Shown: positions 1 through 8,999 of the stretch, piece by piece
Numbering within the stretch: position 1 is the stretch's first letter
Layout: each line of letters opens with the position of its first letter
Source of the DNA: Thiomargarita sp.
GTDB lineage: Bacteria; Pseudomonadota; Gammaproteobacteria; Beggiatoales; Beggiatoaceae
DNA: 64,000 bases
Direction: 5' to 3'
Assembly (NCBI GenBank): GCA_020721005.1
Contig: DYNP01000001.1
Location: 1 to 64,000, forward strand
Made by a program: the position numbers and the translations under genes
Notes under the pieces: model-generated
Database searches by the model: none
Told to the model about the DNA's origin: nothing
The model's input: the letters and a program-made list of their open reading frames with translations, nothing else

Positions 1-1003
1 CTTTCATGACATCCACATCAGCTTGATCTAACGTGCTCATGAAAATATTACGCGGGTTGTTATGTTTTACTTCTAAATTTCCTACCCCGCAACACATATC
101 CCAAACTAAATAATTTTTTTGCCAATTTTTACCTAAAATTTCAGTGAGTTTATCGTAGGCTTTATCAACCACATTTAACGGCGTATAATACGCACCTTTG
201 AAACTGCGTTCATCTAAGGGAATTAAACTATCCCGACGTTCTAATAATTTATTACGATGTTCTTCTGCGGGTGGTTTATGATAAATTGCCCAAAATTGCC
301 GATAACCTTCTTTATTATTTAATTTATAAACTTTCTCATACAATGAAAACGCAGGCGCATTATTGACATGAATTAATTCTGCGGGCAAATCATGGGTTGA
401 TTTTTGACCATCGTGCATAATGTCGGCAAAAAATAACAACGCATAATCTTTTTCCTCTATTCCATTAATTTCTTGACCGATCATTTTTACCCATTTATCA
501 AAGACTTGTTTTAAATTATCGGGTGTAATCTGCGTGCGAACAATCTCTCCTGTTTCTATTGCTTTCTTAACAGTATTTATAAATTCTTCTTCATGCGTTT
601 CTATCTTAAATGAAACAAAATATGTTCCAATATACGCCGACACTTCATCTAACGCGGCTTTAGGATATTGACTCGCAGATTTCCCCCATTTAACACTTTT
701 CTTTTTTAATAAAGGCAAGACATCAGCGGTTTTCATTAACGCGGCTTTTTCCATATCGATAACGGCTAAAAAAGGCGGAATAATTTCCCCTTTATTTAAC
801 GCATCTTGCACATAATGCAATAATTGCGTGAACATCGCATAACTGGAAATTTTCCCGCCTTCTTTCGCCTCAAACCAAATTTCATCCGTGCGAATATCAA
901 TTAAACCTTTGGTATAGCTTTTTAAGCCCAAGGCTTTGATATAAATATCTTTAACATCTTCTTCACTCTTAGCTTGCTTGAGATTGTTATATAAATTGCT
1001 CAT
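1..1003 (-). CDS. Eco57I-type N6-adenine DNA methylase / type IIG R-M-like protein, 5' part
   Basis: The gene starts at an ATG at 1003 on the minus strand and stays open to the window edge, so 334 codons of the N-terminal part are visible. Around residues 36-48 is DIRTDEIWFEAKEGG, which fits a PD-(D/E)XK nuclease core (D then ExK). At about residue 290 comes GAYYTPLNVVDKAYDKL, the block that precedes the methylase fold, followed by WDMCCGVGNLE, a variant of the AdoMet-binding motif I (DxxxGxG). The NPPY motif would lie beyond the edge. A nuclease-like region followed by a methylase is typical of type IIG restriction-modification enzymes. The start lies 11 bp after the stop of the upstream coiled-coil nuclease-like gene, suggesting one operon. 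The methylase call is firm; the nuclease and restriction role is inferred from a short motif. Confidence 0.8.
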   Translation of the reverse strand, partial: MSNLYNNLKQAKSEEDVKDIYIKALGLKSYTKGLIDIRTDEIWFEAKEGGKISSYAMFTQLLHYVQDALNKGEIIPPFLAVIDMEKAALMKTADVLPLLKKKSVKWGKSASQYPKAALDEVSAYIGTYFVSFKIETHEEEFINTVKKAIETGEIVRTQITPDNLKQVFDKWVKMIGQEINGIEEKDYALLFFADIMHDGQKSTHDLPAELIHVNNAPAFSLYEKVYKLNNKEGYRQFWAIYHKPPAEEHRNKLLERRDSLIPLDERSFKGAYYTPLNVVDKAYDKLTEILGKNWQKNYLVWDMCCGVGNLEVKHNNPRNIFMSTLDQADVDVMK

Positions 1004-1014
1004 ATGATTGATAA

Positions 1015-1626
1015 TTATAAAATGGTCAAATGTTCACTACTTTCAGCATGAATTAACTCACCTTGCCGTTGTAATACAAAATAACCACGCTCTAAAGCTT
1101 CTCTTTTAGCATCATCATTAATATGAAAAGAAGCAATTGCGCCATATTGTTTAAAGTTCTGATAAATCGGGAATAATTTCTTAAAATTCTGCATTTTTCG
1201 ATCTAATTTAGCCAAATCATTTTGATGCACTTTATACTTCACTTCAATAATTGCTAATGAATCACCATTAGTTAAAATTAGATCATATTCTTCTTGAATT
1301 TTGCCACGTTGCTTAGATGAATTTTTCATCACATCTTCAAAACGAATACTGCCTAAACGCATGTCTTTTACCAAACTATTGAAAAAAAACTCCTCTGCAA
1401 CATCTCCTTGATTTGCAGTGATATTACCCAAATGGATTCCAATTCGCTCTAACTTTTCATCCGTCTTTCTCATGCGCTCATCAGTTTCTCTCATCTGTTC
1501 ATCAGTTGCTTTCATGCGTTCATCAGTTTCTTTCATCTGTTCACGTGTTTCTCTCATGAGTTCACTGGTTTCACGTTGTGCAACAGCTAAACTTGCAACC
1601 AGTTCTTTTAATTCATCGTCTGTCAT
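1015..1626 (-). CDS. Coiled-coil PD-(D/E)XK nuclease-like protein, copy 1
   Basis: A 203-residue protein. Residues about 1-70 form a charged coiled coil with four consecutive seven-residue repeats of the type MKETDER, MKATDEQ, MRETDER, MRKTDEK. The C-terminal half contains EEYDLILTNGDSLAIIEVKYK, where the Asp of EEYD and the Glu and Lys of IEVK fit the PD-(D/E)XK nuclease signature. Similar coiled coil plus nuclease-fold proteins (for example DUF3782-like) occur widely in cyanobacteria and large sulfur bacteria without known function. It is almost identical at the DNA level to the next gene upstream, except for two extra heptads. It sits 11 bp before the methylase gene, so a restriction or targeting role is possible but not shown. 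AAGGAGAA upstream of the ATG is a good ribosome binding site. Confidence 0.8.
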   Translation of the reverse strand: MTDDELKELVASLAVAQRETSELMRETREQMKETDERMKATDEQMRETDERMRKTDEKLERIGIHLGNITANQGDVAEEFFFNSLVKDMRLGSIRFEDVMKNSSKQRGKIQEEYDLILTNGDSLAIIEVKYKVHQNDLAKLDRKMQNFKKLFPIYQNFKQYGAIASFHINDDAKREALERGYFVLQRQGELIHAESSEHLTIL

Positions 1627-1642
1627 GATTGTTCTCCTTTAG

Positions 1643-2212
1643 TCATAAGATAGTTAAATGTTCACTACTTTCAGCATGAATTAACTCACCTTGCCGTTGT
1701 AATACAAAATAACCACGCTCTAAAGCTTCTCTTTTAGCATCATCATTAATATGAAAAGAAGCAATTGCGCCATATTGTTTAAAGTTCTGATAAATCGGGA
1801 ATAATTTCTTAAAATTCTGCATTTTTCGATCTAATTTAGCCAAATCATTTTGATGCACTTTATACTTCACTTCAATAATTGCTAATGAATCACCATTAGT
1901 TAAAATTAGATCATATTCTTCTTGAATTTTGCCACGTTGCTTAGATGAATTTTTCATCACATCTTCAAAACGAATACTGCCTAAACGCATGTCTTTTACC
2001 AAACTATTGAAAAAAAACTCCTCTGCAACATCTCCTTGATTTGCAGTGATATTACCCAAATGGATTCCAATTCGCTCTAACTTTTCATCCGTCTTTCGCA
2101 TTCGTTCATCAGTTTCTTTCATCTGTTCACGCGTTTCTCTCATGAGTTCGCTGGTTTCACGTTGTGCAACAGCTAAACTTGCAACCAGTTCTTTTAATTC
2201 ATCGTCTGTCAT
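1643..2212 (-). CDS. Coiled-coil PD-(D/E)XK nuclease-like protein, copy 2
   Basis: A 189-residue protein identical to copy 1 over the nuclease-like region (EEYDLILTNGD then IEVKYK) but with only two heptads (MKETDER, MRKTDEK) where copy 1 has four. The 14-residue difference explains the length difference exactly. The same ribosome binding site (AAGGAGAA) and first 28 residues are present. Its stop lies 16 bp before the start of copy 1, so the two copies and the methylase probably share a transcript. The near-identity implies a recent tandem duplication, gene conversion or an assembly artefact. Biochemical role unknown; the nuclease assignment rests on the motif alone. Confidence 0.78.
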   Translation of the reverse strand: MTDDELKELVASLAVAQRETSELMRETREQMKETDERMRKTDEKLERIGIHLGNITANQGDVAEEFFFNSLVKDMRLGSIRFEDVMKNSSKQRGKIQEEYDLILTNGDSLAIIEVKYKVHQNDLAKLDRKMQNFKKLFPIYQNFKQYGAIASFHINDDAKREALERGYFVLQRQGELIHAESSEHLTIL

Positions 2213-2313
2213 GATTGTTCTCCTTTAGTCATAAGATAGTTAAATGTTCACTACTTTCAGCATGAATTAACTCACCTTGCCGTTGTAATACAAAATAACC
2301 GCGTTCTAAAGCA
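2213..2313 (-). pseudogene. Third, truncated copy of the coiled-coil nuclease-like gene (3' remnant)
   Basis: This stretch repeats the intergenic spacer, the stop codon and the last roughly 26 codons of copies 1 and 2 (ending ALERGYFVLQRQGELIHAES and then EHLTIL). Homology stops abruptly at about 2313, where a sequence beginning AAGCGTAGGATGCGTT takes over; this resembles the dispersed repeat at 3790. An open frame continues to 2414 across the junction but has no homologous 5' part, so it is a relic and not a gene. It shows that the repeat unit has amplified at least twice and been cut, possibly at a repeat insertion. Confidence 0.75.
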
Positions 2314-2427
2314 AGCGTAGGATGCGTTAGCCTATAAGTCGGCAACCCCTTGCCGACTTTTACGGAAAACCTCTCCTCTAAAAGAAACAAAACCAGAAAC
2401 TTTGCCAAATCCAAGATTTTACAATTC

Positions 2428-2515
2428 TGTCAATTCTGAGGCTTTGAATCAGAATTTTCAGAATAATAGCATTTTTAGAACGGATCCGAACTATACCTGT
2501 AAATTCTGATTCAGG
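2428..2515. repeat. Dispersed AATTCTGATTCA-type repeat
   Basis: The stretch contains several inverted and direct versions of a short word such as TGAATCAGAATTTTCAGAA and TAAATTCTGATTCAGG. A similar block occurs at about 18484-18516 (CTGAATCAGAATTTGTAGAG), there too beside a copy of the GTAGGATG palindrome. It lies downstream of the histidine kinase gene. Function unknown; it may be a mobile palindromic element. Confidence 0.4.
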
Positions 2516-3724
2516 TTAACAGGCTTCCAAAGTGAAATAAAATAAACAGCCTTCCCCCGGGTTACTTTCTACCCCCACTTCCCCTCCTAACTTTTCTACA
2601 ATGTGTTTTACAATAGACAGTCCCAAACCATAGCCTTGGACGTGTTGTTGATGAAGTCGCGTAAATGGGGTAAACAGGCAATTTCGGGCTTCTTCAGAAA
2701 GTCCAGGTCCCCTGTCTCTTATCCAGAAACGAATTCGTTGATTGGGTTGCACAGTGGCGCCCAAAGTTAAAGTGGGTGAAGATCCCCCATATTTGAGACC
2801 GTTAGTGATGAAATTTACCCAAACTTCCCTAATCCAAGGCGCATAGCCTTTGGCAATTGGCCAGTCCTTGGGGACTTCTACTGTGCCTCGATATTCTTCA
2901 AGCAAAAAAGCTTGGCTGTCTAAAACTTCAGCGACAATTACCGACATATTTAGGGTGTGGGCTTCAAATTCTATTTGTCTGGAAACTCCGGCCAGTAATA
3001 ATAAGGCTTCAATAATATTCAACATTTGTTGGTTAGACGCACTGAGCAAACGCAAATATCGGCTGAATTCTGAATATCGAGGATGGTCAATTGAGAAATC
3101 ATTGAGCAAATCGACCACTCCAACAATACCAGTCAAAGGATTTTTTAAATCATGAGCCACGGTGTGGGCAAATGCATCCAATTCCCGATTGCGTTCCTCC
3201 AGTTCAAAGGAACGTTTTTGCAATTCCATGGTCCTTTCTGCCAAAATTGAGTTGGTATTTTGCAAGGAACCTTCAATTTCTTTACGCAATCTAATTTCAT
3301 ATAACAATCTTTGATTTTGCTCTTCCAATTCTGTTTGTAATCTGTGTAAATTCAGATGGGCATTGACGCGTGCCAACACTTCTTCATATTGTACGGGCTT
3401 AGTGATATAATCCGCAGCACCCAAAGAAAACCCCTTTATTTTGCTAGTGGTGTCAGCTAAGGCAGTCATGAAAATAATGGGAATATCCCGAGTTTCTGGT
3501 TTGGATTTTAAAATTTTACACACTTCAAATCCATCTATGCCCGGCATCATAATGTCTAACAAAATCAGATCCGGTCGTATTTGTTCGATAACTCGAAAAG
3601 CCTGTTCCCCTTCTTTGGCTGCCAGCACCTTAAAACCGGCTTTGCTGAGGAATTTTAATAAGACTTTTACATTATCGGGCACATCATCTACAACCAACAG
3701 AGTTGCTTGATAAAAGGTGGTCAT
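2516..3724 (-). CDS. Response regulator-histidine kinase hybrid
   Basis: A soluble two-component protein with reversed domain order. Residues 8-125 are a receiver domain with the acidic pair D13-D14, phospho-acceptor D57 in LILLDIMMPG and K109 in YITKPV. A coiled coil follows (about 125-180), then a HisKA domain with H191 in AHTVAHDLKNPLTG, and an HATPase domain with N box (NFITNGLKY), G1 (RDRGPGL) and G2 (GYGLGLSIVKHI). No membrane segment or sensor domain is visible, so input probably comes from a separate kinase phosphorylating the receiver. The frame can be extended to a TTG at 3739, but the ATG at 3724 gives a protein beginning just before the receiver fold and is preferred. The receiver closely resembles the C-terminal one of the cyclase at 29498. 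The signal is unknown. Confidence 0.88.
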   Translation of the reverse strand: MTTFYQATLLVVDDVPDNVKVLLKFLSKAGFKVLAAKEGEQAFRVIEQIRPDLILLDIMMPGIDGFEVCKILKSKPETRDIPIIFMTALADTTSKIKGFSLGAADYITKPVQYEEVLARVNAHLNLHRLQTELEEQNQRLLYEIRLRKEIEGSLQNTNSILAERTMELQKRSFELEERNRELDAFAHTVAHDLKNPLTGIVGVVDLLNDFSIDHPRYSEFSRYLRLLSASNQQMLNIIEALLLLAGVSRQIEFEAHTLNMSVIVAEVLDSQAFLLEEYRGTVEVPKDWPIAKGYAPWIREVWVNFITNGLKYGGSSPTLTLGATVQPNQRIRFWIRDRGPGLSEEARNCLFTPFTRLHQQHVQGYGLGLSIVKHIVEKLGGEVGVESNPGEGCLFYFTLEAC

Positions 3725-3789
3725 TGTTTTGGTATCCAATTGTCATTTGTCATTAAGAATATTATAGTTAATGCACCATAAAAAGACTA

Positions 3790-3831
3790 TGTAGGATGTG
3801 CTGAGCGTTTTTTGCGAAGCGCATCCTACAC
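3790..3831. repeat. Dispersed palindromic repeat (GTAGGATG family)
   Basis: Arms GTAGGATGTGCT and AGCGCATCCTAC form an almost perfect 12-bp stem around a T-rich loop. A nearly identical copy lies at 18528-18569 in the opposite orientation, and a half copy begins at about 2313. Intergenic elements of this look are common in proteobacterial genomes. No coding content. Confidence 0.75.
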
Positions 3832-3876
3832 AGGATATACGCTTTCTTTTTATAGTTCGTTGCCATACAAAACATT

Positions 3877-3904
3877 CCCCTCTTTAAGTTTTTGTAAAGA
3901 GGGG
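3877..3904. terminator. Perfect 10-bp hairpin downstream of acnB
   Basis: CCCCTCTTTA and TAAAGAGGGG pair perfectly around an 8-nt loop, 12 bp beyond the acnB stop. The U-rich tract (TTATTTTT) lies on the plus-strand side, so it is a better terminator for plus-strand transcription. For acnB it would act as a stem without a strong U tract. Confidence 0.5.
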
Positions 3905-3915
3905 TTATTTTTCAA

Positions 3916-6486
3916 TCAAGCAGCAACAATGGGAATGGTTTTTCCTTTGACTTGATTGGCGGCTTCTTGATATTCCGCAATTTCATGGAAATTGAGATAA
4001 CGGTAAATATTATGCGCTGATGGAGAGAGAGTTTCAACTTGTTGTTGATATTCTGCAAGAGTGGGAATATAGCCCAGTTTGGCACATACCGCTGCCAATT
4101 CGGCAGAAGCCAAGTAGACCGAGGCATTTTTGCCCAAACGGTTGGGAAAGTTACGGGTAGAGGTGGAGACCACAGTGGCATTTTCTTTGACTCGAGCCTG
4201 ATTGCCCATACATAGGGAACACCCCGGCATTTCGGTGCGAGCCCCGACTCTGCCAAATATGGAGTAAATGCCTTCTTGTACCAATTGATGTTGGTCCATG
4301 CGAGTGGGAGGCGCTACCCACAACTGGGTGGAGACTGCCCCGCTGTTTTCCAACACTTTGCTCGCTGCTCGGTAGTGCCCAATGTTGGTCATACAAGAGC
4401 CGATGAAGACTTCATCTATTTTGATTTTGGCTACTGCAGATAGGGGACGAACATCATCAGGATCATTGGGGCAGGCCAACAGCGGCTCTTTGATTTCATT
4501 GAGATTGATTTCAATGACTTGAGCATAGTCTGCATCGGGATCGGGCGCCAATAATACTGGATTGGCTACCCAGGCTTCCATGGCTTCAATTCTCCGTTGC
4601 AGAGTGCGAGCATCACCATAGCCTTGGGCAATCATCCAACGTAATAAGGTGATATTGGAGTTGAGAAATTCTATGATAGGTGCTGGGTTTAAATACACGG
4701 TGCAACCGTTGGCGGAACGTTCAGCAGAAGCATCAGCCAATTCAAAGGCTTGTTCCACTTTTAAGTTTGGCAGCCCCTCAATTTCCAAAATGCGTCCAGA
4801 AAAAATATTTTTCTTGCCTTCCTTAGCCACAGTCAGCAGTCCCTGCTGAATGGCCACGTAGGGAATGGCATTGACCAGATCACGCAGAGTAATTCCCGGT
4901 TGCATTTCACCGGTGAAGCGAACCAGTACCGATTCTGGCATGTCTAACGGCATAACGCCCAACGCCGCGGCAAAGGCAACGAGACCAGAGCCAGCGGGGA
5001 AACTGATGCCAATAGGGAAGCGGGTGTGAGAATCTCCACCTGTGCCCACCGTGTCAGGCAAAATCATGCGGTTTAACCAGGAGTGAATGATGCCATCTCC
5101 AGGCCGCAGAGAAACTCCTCCCCGAGTACGAATAAAATCTGGCAATTCATGTTGCAATCGAATGTCCACCGGTTTTGGATAAGCTGCAGTGTGACAAAAA
5201 CTTTGCATAACCAAGTCGGCTGAGAATCCAAGGCAAGCCAATTCTTTAAGCTCATCTCGAGTCATAGCTCCGGTGGTGTCTTGAGAACCAACGGTGGTCA
5301 TTTTGGGCTCACAATAGGTGCCAGGTCGAATCCCTTTTACTCCACAGGCTTTGCCGACCATTTTTTGGGCCAACGTGAAACCTTTACCAGTCTCCTGAGG
5401 AGCAGTGGGACGAATGAACAAGTCTGAAGGTCCCAGTCCCAAAGTGCTGCGTGCTTTTTCAGTCAAGCCGCGGCCAATGATCAGGGAAATGCGCCCTCCA
5501 GCTCGCACTTCGTCAGCCAAAGTGCTAGGTCGCAGAGTAAAATGACTGATGTCTCGTTGTTGTTCGTCGACAATGCGACCTTGATAGGGATAAATGGTGA
5601 TCACTTGCCCTGTACTCAATTCAGAGACATCACATTCAATTGGCAGGGCGCCAGAATCTTCTGCTGTATTAAAGAAAATGGGGGCAATTTTACCGCCTAA
5701 AATCACGCCTCCTTGACGCTTATTAGGTACAAAGGGAATGTCACGTCCTATATGCCATAGGATAGAGTTGATCGCAGATTTCCGAGAGGAGCCAGTGCCC
5801 ACCACATCGCCGACATAGGCGATAGGATGATTTTTTTGCTTTAGGGTCTCAATGGTGTTTAATGCGCCTTCTAACCGATTGATCAGCATGGCTTTGGCAT
5901 GCAAAGGAATGTCTGGACGGCTCCAAGCTTCTGAGGCTGGAGATAGATCATCGGTATTGGTCTCTCCCGGGACTTTGAATACGGTGACAGTGATAGATTC
6001 TGGTAAAGGGGGTTTACTGGTAAACCATTCTCCTTGTGCCCAAGATTGCAAAACTTGTTTGGCCCAAGGATTGTGCTTGGCTTTTTCGACAACATCATGG
6101 TAGGCATCAAACAACAGCAACAGTTGAGATAAACTCTGAGCTGCCAAAGGCGCCAAAACGTCCACATCCAACAGTTCGATCAGAGGTTCAATGTTATATC
6201 CTCCCAACATAGTGCCCAGTAATTGAGTGGCTTGTTGAGGGGTGATTAGGGAACAAGTTTCATATTGTTTGGCAATCGTGATCAGAAAGGTGGCTTTGAC
6301 ATAAGCTGCTTGATCCACTCCAGGTGGGACCCGATGAGTCAGCAGTTCAACTAAAACTTTTTCTTCACCTGTAGGAGGATTTTTAAGGAGAGTAATCAGT
6401 TTTAGCGTCTGATCGGTATCCAGTGGCAACGGGGGAAGTCCCATTTGGGCTCGTTCCGCCACGTGCATTCTATAAGCTTCTAACAC
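3916..6486 (-). CDS. acnB: Aconitate hydratase B
   Basis: Cytosolic [4Fe-4S] enzyme of the TCA cycle that interconverts citrate and isocitrate via cis-aconitate; AcnB proteins also act in 2-methylisocitrate metabolism and as iron-sensing RNA binders in some bacteria. The 856-residue length matches the family (about 865). The N-terminus [15 protein letters not shown] is the AcnB signature, so the GTG at 6486 is the start, supported by AAGGAT 8-9 nt upstream. The cluster cysteines are in [11 protein letters not shown] and [13 protein letters not shown] swivel domain precedes the catalytic core, as usual for AcnB. It follows the DsrC-like gene on the same strand with a gap of about 220 bp containing a hairpin (TGTCCAGC/GCTGGACA, 6522-6556). 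Confidence 0.97.
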   Translation of the reverse strand: MLEAYRMHVAERAQMGLPPLPLDTDQTLKLITLLKNPPTGEEKVLVELLTHRVPPGVDQAAYVKATFLITIAKQYETCSLITPQQATQLLGTMLGGYNIEPLIELLDVDVLAPLAAQSLSQLLLLFDAYHDVVEKAKHNPWAKQVLQSWAQGEWFTSKPPLPESITVTVFKVPGETNTDDLSPASEAWSRPDIPLHAKAMLINRLEGALNTIETLKQKNHPIAYVGDVVGTGSSRKSAINSILWHIGRDIPFVPNKRQGGVILGGKIAPIFFNTAEDSGALPIECDVSELSTGQVITIYPYQGRIVDEQQRDISHFTLRPSTLADEVRAGGRISLIIGRGLTEKARSTLGLGPSDLFIRPTAPQETGKGFTLAQKMVGKACGVKGIRPGTYCEPKMTTVGSQDTTGAMTRDELKELACLGFSADLVMQSFCHTAAYPKPVDIRLQHELPDFIRTRGGVSLRPGDGIIHSWLNRMILPDTVGTGGDSHTRFPIGISFPAGSGLVAFAAALGVMPLDMPESVLVRFTGEMQPGITLRDLVNAIPYVAIQQGLLTVAKEGKKNIFSGRILEIEGLPNLKVEQAFELADASAERSANGCTVYLNPAPIIEFLNSNITLLRWMIAQGYGDARTLQRRIEAMEAWVANPVLLAPDPDADYAQVIEINLNEIKEPLLACPNDPDDVRPLSAVAKIKIDEVFIGSCMTNIGHYRAASKVLENSGAVSTQLWVAPPTRMDQHQLVQEGIYSIFGRVGARTEMPGCSLCMGNQARVKENATVVSTSTRNFPNRLGKNASVYLASAELAAVCAKLGYIPTLAEYQQQVETLSPSAHNIYRYLNFHEIAEYQEAANQVKGKTIPIVAA

Positions 6487-6710
6487 GTTATTAATCCTTC
6501 ATAAATTATTTGATGACCCAATGTCCAGCCAGATAAACCATTGCTGGTGCTGGACACAGTGATTGATAATTGACTTACCATTTGCCTAGAAGAGAAATAA
6601 TCACCATTTTCCCTTCTAGGTTGGACAAGCCACTGGGAATGATTGAGTTTGGCCAAAAATCTTCAAAATTTAACCATTCTCAATTGCAATATTCCCAATT
6701 CCCACAAGTT

Positions 6711-7052
6711 TTAATACCCTCCTTTACGTTTAGTGTCCGGCAATCCTCCAATTTTAGAAGATTGCTTATCAGGATTCTTTGGGAATAGTTCATACAAAGC
6801 TTTAGCCTCGATCTTTTCACCCCATTCATCCTGCATTGCCTTGACCAAATTACGCATGTTGGGCTGAGTACTACCGTTATTGATATACTGGTCCCGCATG
6901 TAATTAATAACGTCCCAATGACGCTGAGTCAACTCTGAAATCCCCTCAGCTTGGGCAATACACGCAGCCACTTCTTCACTCCAATCATCCAAGTTGTCTA
7001 AAAAACCATTGGCATTTGCGGCTATGGTTTTGCCATTCAGTTCATAACTCAT
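6711..7052 (-). CDS. DsrC/TusE-family protein lacking both C-terminal cysteines (RspA-type)
   Basis: A 113-residue protein with the complete DsrC fold signature: WSEEVAACIAQAEGISELTQRHWDVINYMRDQY, then MRNLVKAM and LYELFPKNP. In true DsrC, sulfur is carried by a penultimate cysteine that forms a disulfide with a second cysteine about ten residues earlier; TusE keeps only the penultimate one. Here the corresponding C-terminal arm reads KQSSKIGGLPDTKRKGGY, with neither cysteine. The only Cys is C31, in the helical body. The family contains such Cys-less paralogues, called RspA and proposed to be regulatory. It therefore cannot be a persulfide or trisulfide carrier in the known way. AAGGAGA 8 nt before the ATG is a strong ribosome binding site. 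The gene stands alone, divergent from thrC. Confidence 0.9.
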   Translation of the reverse strand: MSYELNGKTIAANANGFLDNLDDWSEEVAACIAQAEGISELTQRHWDVINYMRDQYINNGSTQPNMRNLVKAMQDEWGEKIEAKALYELFPKNPDKQSSKIGGLPDTKRKGGY

Positions 7053-7419
7053 AATTTAAGTCTCCTTCAAGTGGTGAAAAATTAATATCCCTCCCAATTT
7101 ACAGGAACATTAGGGGGAAATTTGTAGTATTGGCTTGAAAAACAGATAACGCCAATGAATTATACACGACATTTCAATGCGACAATAAAATTTTTATGAT
7201 AAAATACTCGTTTTAAAAACTCAACTTATAAACGTTATTTCTTGAATATCCTCATATTCTTAAAAAGTTATCCCAAAATCAGTATATCCTAAGTGAGGAT
7301 AACCACTGCAATCCTCTTAGTATAAACCCAAACCCTCCCGGTTAAAACCTTATAACTCATAGAGAAATAACACTACCCCATTCATTCCTCACTTTTAACT
7401 ACACAAGAGGTAGATTCTA
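7053..7419. promoter_or_regulatory. Divergent intergenic region between the dsrC-like gene and thrC
   Basis: The 367-bp AT-rich gap must hold the promoters of both divergent genes. The only structure I see is an imperfect hairpin at 7289-7320 (CTAAGTGAGGAT then ATCCTCTTAG, with one bulged base), about 100 bp before thrC. It is not followed by a U tract, so it could be an operator or leader hairpin and not a terminator. No open leader peptide rich in Thr or Ile codons is evident. Confidence 0.3.
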
Positions 7420-8499
7420 ATGTCGTTTGCCCACCGTTACACCGGACTGATTGACCGATACCGGGATTTTTTACCCATTCGGGATGATACTCGAATTATC
7501 AGTTTAGGAGAAGGGAATACCCCTTTAATTCGTCTACACAACATTCCCACCAGTCTGAACAAAACTGTGGACATTTACGTCAAATATGAAGGACTGAATC
7601 CCACAGGCTCTTTCAAAGACCGGGGCATGACCATGGCCATCACCAAAAGCTTGGAAACCGGCAATCAGGCAGTCATTTGTGCCTCCACAGGCAACACCTC
7701 AGCCTCAGCGGCTGCTTACGCTGCCCGAGCCAAAATGATAGCCTTCGTTCTCATTCCCGATGGTAAAATTGCCCAAGGCAAACTGGCCCAAGCCATGATG
7801 CACGGCGCCATCATCATGCAAATTCAAGGTAATTTTGACGACGGCATGCGCTTGGTCAAAGAAGTGGCCGACCATGCTCCTGTGGAAATTGTCAATTCCA
7901 TCAACCCATTCCGTCTCCAAGGCCAAAAAACTGCCGCCTTTGAAATCATCGAAGCCTTAGGTCGTGCCCCGGATTACCACTGCTTACCCCTGGGGAACGC
8001 CGGTAACATCAGCGCCTATTGGATGGGCTACAGTCAATTCTATCAAGAAGGTATCGTCAACAAACGCCCCAAAATGTGTGCCTATCAAGCCTCTGGATCA
8101 GCCCCCTTTTTACGCGGACATCCAATTGACAATCCCGAAACCATTGCCACTGCCATCCGCATTGGCAACCCCCAAAGCTGGGACAAAGCTTGGAATGCCC
8201 AACGAGAATCCCAAGGCTGGTTTGATGAATTCACCGATGCAGAAATCCTCGCCACCCAAAAACTACTTGCAGAACAAGAAGGTATCTTTTGTGAACCCGC
8301 CTCAGCCATTTCAGTGGCTGGTGCTTTACGAGATATCAAAAGTGGCAAAATTCCCGAAGGTAGCCTGATTACCTGCACGCTCACCGGTCATGGACTCAAA
8401 GATCCTGACACCGCCATTCAACAAAGCACCGGACCCGTGCTCAAAGTCAAAGCTGAACTTTCCGCCGTCAAAACTGCCATTTTAGAAAATATCAGTTAA
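7420..8499 (+). CDS. thrC: Threonine synthase
   Basis: PLP-dependent enzyme converting O-phospho-L-homoserine to threonine and phosphate in the cytosol. The 359-residue protein has the fold-type II features: the PLP lysine K66 in NPTGSFKDRG, the ASTGNTSAS loop, and the glycine-rich phosphate-binding loop PLGNAGNISAY. The length fits the short (about 350-residue) class. The ATG at 7420 is preceded by AGAGGTAG. No hom or thrB gene is adjacent, so the pathway genes are scattered. The start of a long inverted-repeat element lies about 50 bp downstream. Confidence 0.95.
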   Translation: MSFAHRYTGLIDRYRDFLPIRDDTRIISLGEGNTPLIRLHNIPTSLNKTVDIYVKYEGLNPTGSFKDRGMTMAITKSLETGNQAVICASTGNTSASAAAYAARAKMIAFVLIPDGKIAQGKLAQAMMHGAIIMQIQGNFDDGMRLVKEVADHAPVEIVNSINPFRLQGQKTAAFEIIEALGRAPDYHCLPLGNAGNISAYWMGYSQFYQEGIVNKRPKMCAYQASGSAPFLRGHPIDNPETIATAIRIGNPQSWDKAWNAQRESQGWFDEFTDAEILATQKLLAEQEGIFCEPASAISVAGALRDIKSGKIPEGSLITCTLTGHGLKDPDTAIQQSTGPVLKVKAELSAVKTAILENIS

Positions 8500-8547
8500 A
8501 TTTTCAGGTAGTCTTATTTGGACAGTGAAAAATGTTAAAATAGTCGT

Positions 8548-8830
8548 TTTTCTCGTTCCCAAGTGCCACTTGGGAATGCAGTCTTGACCGCGCTGCGGTC
8601 AGCCATTCATCAGCTTCTGTATGGTCAAGAATCAGCCCCTGTTATCGTGTGTAAACAAGGGCAGCCAGTTAATGACAGTGTAGGTTGAAAAATAGGGAGC
8701 TTGATTTTCATCGAATTGGTAACGACTGCGTTCTCTTATTCCTGTTTTTATTCGTACAGACCGCGACGCGGTCAAGACTGCATTCCCAAGTGTAACTTGG
8801 GAACGATAAAGTGTCACTTGGGAACGAGAA
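8548..8830. repeat. Long inverted-repeat element, MITE-like
   Basis: The left arm (about 8548-8600) contains CGTTCCCAAGTG, ACTTGGGAATGCAGTCTTGA and a GACCGCGCTGCGGTC palindrome. The right arm (8759-8806) is its reverse complement with a few mismatches (GACCGCGACGCGGTC, TCAAGACTGCATTCCCAAG, ACTTGGGAACGA). An extra half unit (GTGTCACTTGGGAACGAGAA) follows at 8811-8830. About 158 bp without a credible gene separate the arms. Each arm is itself palindromic, so it could fold into a cruciform. It fills most of the 500-bp gap between thrC and the next gene. Confidence 0.7.
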
Positions 8831-8999
8831 AACGAGAAACGAGGTAATTATTTTAAAGTGCACCACAAATCTATATCACTAATCAAATAGGACTACCAAT
8901 TTTCACAAAAAAGAATGGTCCCTTTCCCAAAAAAGTGGACTGTTCCCCTGTATTCAAATTCACCCCAACTTATCCAAAAATCCATCGGGGAATTTCTCT

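Noticed and set aside
1418-2228. Plus-strand open frames 1418-1642 and 2046-2228
   Set aside because: They are antisense to the heptad-repeat part of the two nuclease-like genes; the repetitive DNA keeps other frames open.
2229-2414. Minus-strand frame of 61 codons
   Set aside because: Only its last part matches the duplicated gene; the first part is unrelated sequence joined at about 2313, so it is a relic and not a gene.
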